Source: an uncultured Lysobacter sp. (GTDB lineage Bacteria; Pseudomonadota; Gammaproteobacteria; Xanthomonadales; Xanthomonadaceae). Taken from it: a DNA stretch of 19,102 nucleotides. The notes under the pieces were generated by a model. It was not told the origin of the DNA and made no database searches. It was given only the letters and a program-made list of their open reading frames with translations. Position numbers and translations under genes: made by a program. The stretch is from assembly GCA_946480055.1 (NCBI GenBank), contig CAMLID010000063.1:1-19102 (forward strand), given 5' to 3'. Of this stretch, positions 7,572-15,558 are shown in pieces; position 1 is the stretch's first letter; the number at the start of each line of letters is the position of its first letter.

Positions 7572-8168
7572 CTACACCGGCACGCCGCCCACTTCCTCGA
7601 ACAAGGCCACCAGCTTCGGCCGCTGCAGCAGCCGGCCGGTGTACGCCTGCAGGGCCTCCGGCAGCGCCACGCCGCTGAGCCGTCCCCAGATCAGGGTGCC
7701 GCCGATCATCACGTCGGCCGCGCTGAAACGTTCGCCGAACAGGTACGGACCGTGCCCGAGCTGGGCCTCCACGAACGCCAGTTCCTGCGCGGTCGTGCCC
7801 CAGCCGACTTCGACCGGCACGGTCTTGCGCTTGAAGATCCAGTCCGAGATCGACGGATCCAGCGCCGCGCTGGCGTGCACCATCAGCGCCAGATAACGCG
7901 GACGCTCCGGCTCATCGCCGGCCAGCGCGAGGCGGCCGGTCGAATAGCGGTCGCCCAGGTACAGACAGATCGCGGCGGTCTCGTTCATGACCTGGCCGTT
8001 GATCTCCAGCGACGGCGCCTTGCCCAGCGGATTGATCTTCAGATACGCCGGCTGCTTGTGTTCGCCCTGCTCACGGTCCAGGCGCACCAGCTCGTAGGGC
8101 TGTTCGAGTTCCTCCAGCAGCCAGCGCGGCAGCCAGGAACGTCCGGGGATGAAGTACAGACGCAGCAT
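7572..8168 (-). CDS. Glutathione S-transferase family protein
   Basis: A 198-residue cytoplasmic protein with an N-terminal thioredoxin-like domain: MLRLYFIPGRSWLPRWLLEE, the cis-Pro motif in NPLGKAPSLEI (46-56 or so), and the glutathione-contact NETAAICLYLGDRY. An all-helical C-terminal domain follows, with the usual FGERFSAADVMIG N-cap motif. The Ser/Arg near residues 10-12 is where the active-site Ser or Cys of bacterial GSTs sits. The substrate is unknown. It begins nine bases after the stop of the GSP26-like gene and is almost certainly co-transcribed with it. Confidence 0.88.
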   Translation of the reverse strand: MLRLYFIPGRSWLPRWLLEELEQPYELVRLDREQGEHKQPAYLKINPLGKAPSLEINGQVMNETAAICLYLGDRYSTGRLALAGDEPERPRYLALMVHASAALDPSISDWIFKRKTVPVEVGWGTTAQELAFVEAQLGHGPYLFGERFSAADVMIGGTLIWGRLSGVALPEALQAYTGRLLQRPKLVALFEEVGGVPV

Positions 8169-8177
8169 GGCCGCGGC

Positions 8178-8678
8178 TCAGCGATGGCCCAGGTGCAAGG
8201 TTTCGTGCTCGGACAGGTCGGTCGGGTCGTTGCTGACCGCGCTGATCAGGAAATTCAGCGCATTGCCGACCAGGGTGCCCGGCCCGTCCCAATATTCGGC
8301 GGTGTCGACCGCGACCCGGATCAGGCGCAGTTGCGGGTCGTCCTTGCCGTTGGGGAAGAACAGCTTCATCGCCGGCGACCAGATCTCGTCGATCTTGGCG
8401 CGGTCGGCGACCAGGCTGGCGGTGCCGGACACCGAGACGTAGACATTCTTGCCGCGCGAGGCGTAGGCGACGTTGACCCGCGGGTCGTCGGCGATCTCGC
8501 GCGCCTTGGCGCTGTCGGCGGAGGTCGCGAACCACAGGTCGCCGTCGAACTCGACCTGCTGCGTGCCCAGCGGACGGCTCACCAGGCGGCCGTCGGCGGC
8601 GTGGGTGGTGAACATCGCGATCTCGACGTCCTCGATCAGCGCGGCGAGCTTGCGCACCGCGGCATTGCGCTCGGTCAT
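8178..8678 (-). CDS. Pyridoxamine 5'-phosphate oxidase-like flavoprotein (general stress protein 26 type)
   Basis: A 166-residue FMN-binding split-barrel protein. Motifs of the GSP26 group are visible: VEIAMFTTHAADGRLVSRPL, DLWFATSADSAKAREI, and the C-terminal WSPAMKLFFPNGKDDP and RVAVDTAEYWDGPG. A Xanthomonas member of this group is known to bind FMN and FAD; the reaction is not defined. The frame is open upstream to 8720, but AGGAG lies just before the ATG at 8678 and the family normally starts at this point, so I chose it. It is the first gene of a two-gene unit with the downstream GST, and divergent from the AraC gene at 8809. Confidence 0.87.
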   Translation of the reverse strand: MTERNAAVRKLAALIEDVEIAMFTTHAADGRLVSRPLGTQQVEFDGDLWFATSADSAKAREIADDPRVNVAYASRGKNVYVSVSGTASLVADRAKIDEIWSPAMKLFFPNGKDDPQLRLIRVAVDTAEYWDGPGTLVGNALNFLISAVSNDPTDLSEHETLHLGHR

Positions 8679-8808
8679 GACGGTCTCCTGCGGCGACGCG
8701 ACGCATCGCCGTATCCGCATCAGACCGCGTCCGCGGCTAAGGCCGGGTGAAAAAAGCCGTAGCCGGCGTCGCTAGGCACCTGTGGCGCGACGTGGCACGA
8801 TCGCGCCG

Positions 8809-9258
<450 letters not shown>

Positions 9259-9284
9259 CGGCTCCCCAACCTCAGGACGACGCC

Positions 9285-9695
<411 letters not shown>

Positions 9696-9714
9696 GCCAT
9701 TCGGCTGAGCCGCG

Positions 9715-9738
9715 CGGCGGCCGCGATCGCGGCCGCCG
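9715..9738. terminator. 24-nt perfect palindrome between convergent genes
   Basis: The sequence reads identically on both strands (cggcggccgcga and its complement), with centre GATC. It lies 19 bases after the VOC stop and 48 bases beyond the selO stop. It may be a bidirectional terminator hairpin. No T-tract follows. Confidence 0.4.
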
Positions 9739-9786
9739 TCGCATCCGGAGGCGTCGCTTGCCGCCGGGCGCCTACGAGCCGCGCGC

Positions 9787-11352
9787 CTAGGAACTGCAGG
9801 ACAGCATCGAGCAACCGGCGCGGTCGCGCGCCCACTCGGGGCGGCGCTGCGCATAGGCCTCGCGCCCCGGCTGGTCGTCGTAGGGCCGGCGCATCACGTC
9901 CAGCAGTTCGCGCACGCCGTCCAGGTCGCCCTGCTCGGCGCGGTCGATGGCCTGCTGGGCCAGGTAGTTGCGCAGCACATAGCGCGGATTGGCCGCACGC
10001 ATGCGCGCGCTGCGCTCGCCGGCGGGCCATGCGTCGGCGGCGATGCGGGCGCAGTAGCGCAACAGCCAGGCCAGCAGCGCGGGTTCGTGCTCGGCGCGGC
10101 GTTCGGGGCTGTAGAACGCCTCCGCGAACGGCTGCAATGAAGGCTCGGGCGACGCCGGATCGAGATCCGACAGCGCGCGGAACCACAGCGTCATATCGAT
10201 CTCGGCCGCGCGCATCAGCTCGCGCAGCGCGTCCATCAGCGCCAGATCCTCATCGCCGCAGTCGCGCAGGCCAAGCTTGCGCGCGATCGTATCGCGCTCG
10301 GCCGCATTCCAGGCTTCGACGTAACGGCGCAGGCCGTCCTGCAGCGGCGCCACGTCGGCGAACAGCGGCGACAGCGCGCCGGCCAGGCGCGACAGGTTCC
10401 AGTAGGCGACCTGCGGCTGCGCCCCGAAGCGGTAGCGGCGTCCGCCGGCGTCGGTGGTGTTCGGAGTCCAGTCCGGATCGTAGTCGTCGATCCAGCCGTA
10501 GGGGCCGTAGTCGATGGTCAGGCCGAGGATGGACAGGTTGTCGGTGTTCATCACCCCGTGCACGAAGCCGACCCGCATCCAATGCGCCATCGTGACCGCG
10601 GTGCGCTCGCAGACTTCGGCGAACCAGGCCGCATACAGGGCTTCGCCCGCGCCGGACAGATGCGGGAAATCGCGGCGGATGCAGAATTCGGTCAGGCGCC
10701 GCAGCAGCTCGGTCTCGCCGCGCGAGGCCGGCAGTTCGAAATGGCCGAAGCGCAGGAACGAGGGCGCGACCCGGCACACGATCGCGCCGGGTTCGGCCTT
10801 GGGGTGGCCGTCGTAGAACATGTCGCGGACCACCTCCTCGCCGGTGCCGACCAGGCTCAGCGCGCGCGTGGTCGGCACGCCCAGGTGGTGCATGGCCTCG
10901 CTGCACAGGAACTCGCGCACCGAGGAACGCAGCACCGCACGACCGTCGGCGGTGCGCGAGTACGGGGTCGGGCCGGCGCCCTTGAGCTGCAGCTCCCAGC
11001 GCTCGCCGGCGGCGTTGACGACCTCGCCCAGGCTGATCGCGCGGCCGTCGCCGAGCTGGCCGGCCCAATGCCCGAACTGGTGGCCGCCGTAATTGGACGC
11101 GAACGGCTGCATGCCGGGCAGCAATGCATTGCCGCCGAACACCTGGGCGAACTCCGGCGATCGCAGCGTAGCTTCGTCCAGGCCCAGGCGCGCCGCCATC
11201 TCGGCCGAGTGCGCGAGCAGGCGCGGCGCCGCCACCGGCGTCGGCTGCACCCACGAGTACAGCGCGCCGGCGACCTGGCGCACGCCCGGCCCCCGCTCGG
11301 GATCGCCGGGCAGGTCGCGCACGAAGGCGTTGTCGAAGTCGAAGCGCAGCAT
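9787..11352 (-). CDS. selO: Protein adenylyltransferase SelO (YdiU/UPF0061)
   Basis: A 521-residue pseudokinase that transfers AMP from ATP to Ser/Thr/Tyr of target proteins. Visible family motifs: [19 protein letters not shown] (88-105), the nucleotide-binding [13 protein letters not shown] (Lys124), HGVMNTDN (Asp271, Asn272) and [14 protein letters not shown] (metal-binding Asp281). The ten-residue spacing of the two aspartates matches characterised SelO. The protein ends CSMLSCSS; a conserved C-terminal Cys replaces the selenocysteine of eukaryotic SelO. The frame is open to 11415, but the family starts [10 protein letters not shown] at 11352. The GST stop and this ATG are separated by one base (TGA G ATG), implying coupling. 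SelO is known to affect protein S-glutathionylation under oxidative stress. Confidence 0.95.
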   Translation of the reverse strand: MLRFDFDNAFVRDLPGDPERGPGVRQVAGALYSWVQPTPVAAPRLLAHSAEMAARLGLDEATLRSPEFAQVFGGNALLPGMQPFASNYGGHQFGHWAGQLGDGRAISLGEVVNAAGERWELQLKGAGPTPYSRTADGRAVLRSSVREFLCSEAMHHLGVPTTRALSLVGTGEEVVRDMFYDGHPKAEPGAIVCRVAPSFLRFGHFELPASRGETELLRRLTEFCIRRDFPHLSGAGEALYAAWFAEVCERTAVTMAHWMRVGFVHGVMNTDNLSILGLTIDYGPYGWIDDYDPDWTPNTTDAGGRRYRFGAQPQVAYWNLSRLAGALSPLFADVAPLQDGLRRYVEAWNAAERDTIARKLGLRDCGDEDLALMDALRELMRAAEIDMTLWFRALSDLDPASPEPSLQPFAEAFYSPERRAEHEPALLAWLLRYCARIAADAWPAGERSARMRAANPRYVLRNYLAQQAIDRAEQGDLDGVRELLDVMRRPYDDQPGREAYAQRRPEWARDRAGCSMLSCSS

Positions 11353-11353
11353 C

Positions 11354-12031
11354 TCAGCCGAGCACGTCGAAGGGACCGCCGCGCTCCAGCGCGCGCTGGT
11401 AGGCGGGCCGGGCATGGATGCGCTCGAGGAAGGCGCGCATGCGCGGACGGTCGCCGCCGGCGCGCGCGACCGCGGCCTCGACCGGGAAGCTCATCTGGAT
11501 GTCGGCGATGCCGAAGCGCTCGCCGGCGAACCATGCGTGGCGTCCCAGTTCGGCCTCGATGTAGTCCAGGTGCAGTTTCAGCTGCGGGCCGACGAAGGCC
11601 GCCATCGCCTTGTCGGCGATGCCGCGCGCGACCGGCTTGGCGAAGAACGGCATCGGCGCACGCTTGATCCGCGCGAACACCAGGCTGAGCAGCAACGGCG
11701 GCATCGCCGAACCTTCGGCGTAGTGCAGCCAATAGCGGGAGCGCAGCCGTTCAGGGGCGTCGGCCGGCAGCGGCGGCGGCGAGAACCGGTGTTCGCCGTC
11801 GTAGCGCTCGGCCAGGTATTCCAGGATCGCGGCCGACTCGGCCAGCACCCGGCCCTCGTCCTCCAGCACCGGCGACTTGCCCAGCGGATGCACCTGGCGC
11901 AGCTCCGGCGGCGCCAGCATGGTCTGGGCGTCGCGCTGGTAGCGCACGACTTCGTACGGCAGTTCCAGCTCCTCCAGCAGCCACAGCACGCGCTGGGAAC
12001 GGGAGTTGTTCAGATGGTGAACGCGGATCAT
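11354..12031 (-). CDS. Glutathione S-transferase family protein
   Basis: A 225-residue cytoplasmic GST. The N-terminal thioredoxin-like domain has [20 protein letters not shown], with Ser10 or Ser12 in the catalytic position, the cis-Pro motif [13 protein letters not shown] and the glutathione-contact [13 protein letters not shown]. The helical C-terminal domain has [16 protein letters not shown]. The frame continues upstream to 12145, but the added residues are Pro/Arg-rich and unlike the family, so the ATG at 12031 is the start; no clear Shine-Dalgarno sequence precedes it. The stop is one base from the selO start, so the two are one transcription unit. Confidence 0.9.
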   Translation of the reverse strand: MIRVHHLNNSRSQRVLWLLEELELPYEVVRYQRDAQTMLAPPELRQVHPLGKSPVLEDEGRVLAESAAILEYLAERYDGEHRFSPPPLPADAPERLRSRYWLHYAEGSAMPPLLLSLVFARIKRAPMPFFAKPVARGIADKAMAAFVGPQLKLHLDYIEAELGRHAWFAGERFGIADIQMSFPVEAAVARAGGDRPRMRAFLERIHARPAYQRALERGGPFDVLG

Positions 12032-12112
12032 GGGGGGTCTGCGTGGTGGGGTCGGACCCCATGGTAGCGGTGCCGGCGGCGCCCGGGATTCGGTCTGAGG
12101 CCGCGCATGGCC

Positions 12113-12118
12113 TAGACT
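12113..12118 (+). promoter_or_regulatory. Candidate -10 element for the 53-residue protein
   Basis: TAGACT lies 29 bases before the ATG at 12148, in the 116-base divergent gap with the GST gene. No convincing -35 hexamer is seen. Confidence 0.3.
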
Positions 12119-12147
12119 GGCGGCATTCCCCATCGAGAACGCCATTC

Positions 12148-12309
12148 ATGGCCAAGCCCAATTACTCGTTCGAAAAGCGCCAGCGCGAGATCGCCAAGAA
12201 GAAGAAGCAGGACGAAAAGGCGGCCAAGAAGGCCGCAGCCAAGGATTCGGGCACTCCGTCCGACAGCAGCGGCACCCCGCCGCGCGACGGCGAACGCGGC
12301 AACGGCTGA
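12148..12309 (+). CDS. Small basic conserved hypothetical protein
   Basis: A 53-residue protein starting MAKPNYSFEKRQREIAKKKK, followed by an Ala/Lys helix (EKAAKKAAAKD) and a Ser/Thr/Pro/Gly tail. The N-terminal PNYSFEKRQRE pattern followed by a Lys run is one I recall from short conserved proteins in many proteobacteria. No function is known to me. The Lys-rich helix could bind nucleic acid. GAGAA upstream is only a weak ribosome binding site. It stands alone between the divergent GST and the downstream YaiI gene. Confidence 0.75.
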   Translation: MAKPNYSFEKRQREIAKKKKQDEKAAKKAAAKDSGTPSDSSGTPPRDGERGNG

Positions 12310-12440
12310 GCCGCACCGCGCGCAACGTCCGGGCGGCCGCTGTCGCCCGACCCGGCGCAGCCGCTGTCGGCGCGCGGACCCCGCGTCCGCCCCGACACCC
12401 CCGGGCCAGGCCATAACGGCCGCGCCCTGAACTCGCCGCC

Positions 12441-12914
12441 ATGACCGACACGCCAACCCCTGCCCCGCAGATCTGGGTCGACGCCGACGCCTGTCCCGGC
12501 GTGATCCGCGAGATCCTGTTCCGCGCCGCCGAACGCGCCCGCATCCAGGTGACCCTGGTCGCCAACCAATGGCTGCGCACGCCCGGCTCGCGCTACGTGC
12601 GCGCGATCCAGGTCCCGTCCGGGCTGGACGTGGCCGACACCGAGATCGTGCAGCGGGTCGCGCCCGGCGATCTGGTGGTCACCCAGGACATTCCGCTGGC
12701 GGCGCTGGTGCTGCAAAAGCGCGCGGTCGCGCTGAACCCGCGCGGCGATCTCTACACCGCCGACAACATCGCCCAGCGCCTGTCGATGCGTAACTTCATG
12801 GACGAGCTGCGCGGCGCCGGGGTCCAGACCGGCGGCCCGCCGGTGTTCCACGCGCGCGACCGCCAGGCCTTCGCCAACCAGCTCGATCGCTGGATCGCGC
12901 AGCGGCCGCGTTGA
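12441..12914 (+). CDS. yaiI: YaiI/YqxD family protein (UPF0178, DUF188)
   Basis: A 157-residue cytoplasmic protein. Family signatures are clear: [16 protein letters not shown] (11-26), VANQWLRTP, the central [16 protein letters not shown] with a TQDI acid, [13 protein letters not shown] and the C-terminal [14 protein letters not shown]. The fold is PIN/NYN-like with several conserved Asp residues, which suggests a nuclease, but activity has not been firmly established. The length is typical. The 131 bases before it (12310-12440) are GC-rich and show no recognisable element. Confidence 0.92.
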   Translation: MTDTPTPAPQIWVDADACPGVIREILFRAAERARIQVTLVANQWLRTPGSRYVRAIQVPSGLDVADTEIVQRVAPGDLVVTQDIPLAALVLQKRAVALNPRGDLYTADNIAQRLSMRNFMDELRGAGVQTGGPPVFHARDRQAFANQLDRWIAQRPR

Positions 12915-12929
12915 GCGAGCCGGCGCGCG

Positions 12930-12955
12930 CCGCCGCGCCGTGACGCGCGCGGCGG
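12930..12955. terminator. GC-rich hairpin after yaiI
   Basis: Stem ccgccgcg / cgcggcgg with a ten-base loop, 16 bases after the yaiI stop. A further GCGAG/CTCGC pair flanks it. There is no T-tract, so termination is only a possibility. Confidence 0.3.
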
Positions 12956-13057
12956 ACTCGCGGCCGCGACACCGCCACGCCAGGCAAACACCGACCCGCC
13001 CGACGCGCTCGCGGCGCCGGGTATGCTCGGGGCTTCGTGCCCACCAGACCCGACCCG

Positions 13058-14455
13058 ATGAGCCCCAGCACGCGCCGCCGTCCCTTGTCCCGCCTCTCCT
13101 GGTGCATGCCGGCCGCTCTCGCCTGCGCCGTACTGGCCTGCCTGCCGCTGGCCGCAGCCGCGCAAACGTCCGCGCAGACGTCCACGAAAAACACCGACTG
13201 GACCCTGGTCCACGCCGGCCGCCTGCTCGACCGCCCCGGCCAGGACGCACGCGGCGCCAGCACCCTGCTGCTGCGCGCCGGCCGGGTCGAAGCGGTGCGC
13301 GACGGTTACCAGGACGCCGCCGCGTTCGCCGGCGTGCCCACGGACGCGCGCGTGGTCGACCTGCGCGACCGCTACGTGCTGCCGGGCCTGATCGACTGTC
13401 ACGTGCATCTGGTCTCGGACAAGGCCGGCGTCGAAGGCCAGCTCGACAGCGTCGCCGGCAGCGTCGCCGACCACGCCTACGAGGCCGCGGTGAACGCGCG
13501 CAAGACCCTGCATGCGGGCTTCACCACCGTGCGCAACCTCGGCGACGACGACGGCGTGACCCTGGCCCTGCGCGACGCGGTCGCGGCCGGCAAGCTGCCC
13601 GGGCCGCGCATCCTCGACGCCGGCTCGGCGATCTCGACCACCTCCGGCCACATGGACCCGACCCTGGGTTTTCGCGAGGAACTGCATGCCGCGCTGGACG
13701 TGCACGGCAACACTTGCGACGGCGCCGACGACTGCCGGCGCGCGGTGCGGCGCCAGGTCGCGCGCGGCGTCGACGTGATCAAGATCGCCACCACCGGCGG
13801 CGTCAACAGCCGCATCGGCGCCGGCCTGGGCCAGCAGATGTTCGACGACGAAGCGCGCGCCATCGTCGAGACCGCGCACCTGTACCGCAAGAAGGTCGCG
13901 GTGCACGCGCACGGCGCCGACGGCATCGCGGTGGCGCTGCGCGCCGGCGCCGATTCGATCGAGCACGGCACCCTGCTGGACCGCGAGGACATCGCCCTGT
14001 TCCGCAAGACCGGCGCCTACTACGTACCGACCCTGTCGACGGTCAACGGCTACAAGGAACGCCTGGCCCGCAACCCCGACGCCTACACCGGCGAGGTCCG
14101 GGCCAAGATCGAATGGCGCATCGGCATCACCGGCAAGGCCCTGGAAGCCGCGGTGCCGGCGGGCGTCAAGATCGCCTTCGGCACCGACGCCGGGGTCAGC
14201 CTGCACGGCCGCAACGCCGACGAATTCGAACTGATGGTCGCCCACGGCATGACCGCACCGCAGGCGATCCAGGCTGCGACCGTCAACGCCGCCGACCTGC
14301 TCGGCCTGTCCGACCAGGTCGGCAGCCTGGAACCGGGCAAACGCGCCGACCTGATCGCGGTCGCCGGCGACCCGCTGCAGGACGTGACCGTGCTCAAGCA
14401 GGTCGAGTTCGTGATGAAGGACGGGCGGATCGAGAAGGACGCGCGGACGCGCTGA
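13058..14455 (+). CDS. Exported metal-dependent amidohydrolase family protein
   Basis: A 465-residue enzyme with a signal peptide (basic MSPSTRRR, hydrophobic core to about 35, cleavage near AAA-AQ). The binuclear amidohydrolase metal set is complete: HVH at 115-117, Lys242 in DVIKIATTGG (carboxylated in relatives), His283 and His285 in VHAHG, His303 in IEHGT and Asp377 in FGTDAG. The C-terminal GSLEPGKRADLIAVAGDPL is the usual closing beta-sandwich. It resembles the imidazolonepropionase-like / Xaa-Pro dipeptidase group, so a periplasmic or secreted dipeptidase or amide hydrolase is likely; the substrate is unknown. A GTG at 13037 is in frame, but it lies only ten bases after a TATGCT -10-like box (13022-13027), so I favour the ATG at 13058. 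Confidence 0.85.
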   Translation: MSPSTRRRPLSRLSWCMPAALACAVLACLPLAAAAQTSAQTSTKNTDWTLVHAGRLLDRPGQDARGASTLLLRAGRVEAVRDGYQDAAAFAGVPTDARVVDLRDRYVLPGLIDCHVHLVSDKAGVEGQLDSVAGSVADHAYEAAVNARKTLHAGFTTVRNLGDDDGVTLALRDAVAAGKLPGPRILDAGSAISTTSGHMDPTLGFREELHAALDVHGNTCDGADDCRRAVRRQVARGVDVIKIATTGGVNSRIGAGLGQQMFDDEARAIVETAHLYRKKVAVHAHGADGIAVALRAGADSIEHGTLLDREDIALFRKTGAYYVPTLSTVNGYKERLARNPDAYTGEVRAKIEWRIGITGKALEAAVPAGVKIAFGTDAGVSLHGRNADEFELMVAHGMTAPQAIQAATVNAADLLGLSDQVGSLEPGKRADLIAVAGDPLQDVTVLKQVEFVMKDGRIEKDARTR

Positions 14456-14472
14456 ACCCGGCGCCGTTCCCG

Positions 14473-14501
14473 GGAGCCTGCTCCCTGTGGGAACAGGCTC
14501 C
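14473..14501. terminator. Hairpin after the amidohydrolase gene
   Basis: Thirteen-base arms (ggagcctgctccc and gggaacaggctcc, one mismatch) around a TGT loop, 18 bases after the stop. No T-tract follows. It could equally be a dispersed repeat, since it borders the REP cluster. Confidence 0.45.
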
Positions 14502-14525
14502 AACACAAGGCAGTGCGCCTGGGTT

Positions 14526-14629
14526 TTGGGGTAGGAGCGGCGTAAACCGCGACCGCGTCACCCCAGCTTGCGGAGATGACGCGGTGAGGGGTTGGATGGC
14601 GGTCGCGGCTTACGCCGCTCCTACCCCAA
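14526..14629. repeat. REPIN (GTAG type) with extended arms
   Basis: The 31-base arms 14526-14556 and 14599-14629 match at 30 positions. The heads are GTAG at 14531 and CTAC at 14621. An inner pair, cgcgtca (14554-14560) and tgacgcg (14577-14583), lengthens the stem. It is the first repeat in the gene-free 14456-15558 region. Confidence 0.9.
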
Positions 14630-14688
14630 GGCAGAGCCGGTGCGCAATTGAAAGCGAACGACTTCCTGTGGGGGCGGCGTGGCTTCCT

Positions 14689-14778
14689 GTGGGAGCGACG
14701 TGAGTCGCGATCGAAGTACCCAGATGCCGAACCTCGTCGCGATCCGCAACCACGCATCGCGACTCACATCGCTCCCAC
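14689..14778. repeat. REPIN (GTGG type)
   Basis: The 23-base arms 14689-14711 and 14756-14778 differ at one position. The core hairpin is GCGAC, GTGA loop, GTCGC. A degenerate half-copy (cttcctgtggg at 14662) precedes it. The middle and the left flank resemble the element at 18977-19080. Confidence 0.88.
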
Positions 14779-14823
14779 ATGTCGCTCCCGCATAAAGTCC
14801 GCTGTCCGCGCCTCAGCTTCGGG

Positions 14824-14850
14824 GTAGGAGCGGCGTAAGCCGCGACCGCG
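14824..14850 (+). repeat. Solo REP, GTAG type
   Basis: A complete forward GTAG REP (GCGGC, GTAA loop, GCCGC, then GACCGCG) with no facing partner nearby. Confidence 0.85.
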
Positions 14851-14942
14851 CCACACCGCATGCGACGAATCCCGCCCGCCAGACAGACCCGCACGTCACG
14901 ACGTTCCGTGCCTTTCCCTCCCGGCGAAACACCCATGCAGCC

Positions 14943-15032
14943 CCTGTGGGAGCGGCGTAAGCCGCGATCGGCCTGCCCGGAAGCGTACGCCGGCGCGTGG
15001 GGTTCAATCGCGGCTCACGCAGCTCCCACAGG
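14943..15032. repeat. REPIN (GTGG type)
   Basis: The 26-base arms 14943-14968 and 15007-15032 match at 24 positions. The heads are GTGG at 14946 and CCAC at 15026-15029. It borders the 21-bp tandem array on the left, about 50 bases away. Confidence 0.88.
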
Positions 15033-15083
15033 ACTCCCGCCGCCCTTTCCCATTTCCGATCCCGGCCGATCGCCCGACCCGCT

Positions 15084-15419
15084 GCGTCGAGTCCTGAACC
15101 CCTCGCTTGTGGCTTTGATCCACACCGCTGCGGTTTCGAACCGCAAGCCTGAACTCCTGAACCGCAGCGTTCGAGTCCAAACCCGTACATCTGAGGCCCT
15201 AAGCCGCAGCGTTCGAGCCTGGATCCGCATGTTTGAGGCCTTAACCCGCGGCGTTCGAGCCCAAACCCGCACGCCTGAGGCCCGAAACCGCAGCATTCGA
15301 GCCCGGACCCGCACGCTTGAGGCCCTAACCTGCTGCATTCGAGCCTTGACCCGCACATCAGAGTTTCCGAACCGCAACGCTGCCGCCGCGAACCGCAGCC
15401 CTGCGGCCCCGAACCGCAA
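15084..15419 (+). repeat. 21-bp tandem array (minisatellite), 16 imperfect units
   Basis: 336 bases divide into 16 units of exactly 21 bases with no length change. A representative unit is cgttcgagcccaaacccgca plus one base (15252-15272). Between 15168 and 15335 units alternate between a TTCGAG form and a TTGAGG form, giving a 42-bp higher order. The end units (from 15378) drift to GCN-rich versions ending ccgaaccgcaa. The array is upstream of the deaD promoter and contains no believable gene, although several frames stay open because 21 is a multiple of three. Confidence 0.9.
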
Positions 15420-15507
15420 CCGTCCACCGCCCCCTGCCGAACCCGCCCGATCCCGCACAATTCGCTGGATTTCCCGCACGCTGAGCCGGTGCTCCACCCA
15501 CGTCCGG

Positions 15508-15513
15508 TACACT
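15508..15513 (+). promoter_or_regulatory. Candidate -10 element of deaD
   Basis: TACACT lies 45 bases before the deaD ATG, implying a leader of roughly 38-40 bases. No clear -35 hexamer is visible. The 21-bp array ends about 88 bases upstream. Confidence 0.4.
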
Positions 15514-15558
15514 AGGCGGTCTTCCGACCGGCCTCCGCCGGCGCTGCCGAGCCGCCCC

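Noticed and set aside
14526..15032. Possible CRISPR array, because of repeated palindromic units
   Set aside because: Units alternate in orientation, spacing is irregular, spacers are not uniform in length and no cas genes are near. They are REP/REPIN elements.
15084..15419. TTCGAGTCC and TTCGAGCCC motifs resembling a tRNA T-arm
   Set aside because: No acceptor stem, anticodon arm or CCA end surrounds them, and they recur every 42 bases within the array. There is no tRNA gene here.
14813..15460. Minus-strand frame encoding Cys/Gly heptads (for example ERCGLGPQ)
   Set aside because: The heptads are the 21-bp array read in reverse, the frame also includes REP sequence at its end, and no ribosome binding site or conserved domain is seen. 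I treat it as a by-product of the repeat.
14860..15558. An open frame running into deaD that would add over 230 residues to the helicase
   Set aside because: The extra codons are REP and 21-bp array sequence, a -10-like box lies downstream at 15508, and the family starts near the ATG at 15559. The frame stays open because the array period is a multiple of three.
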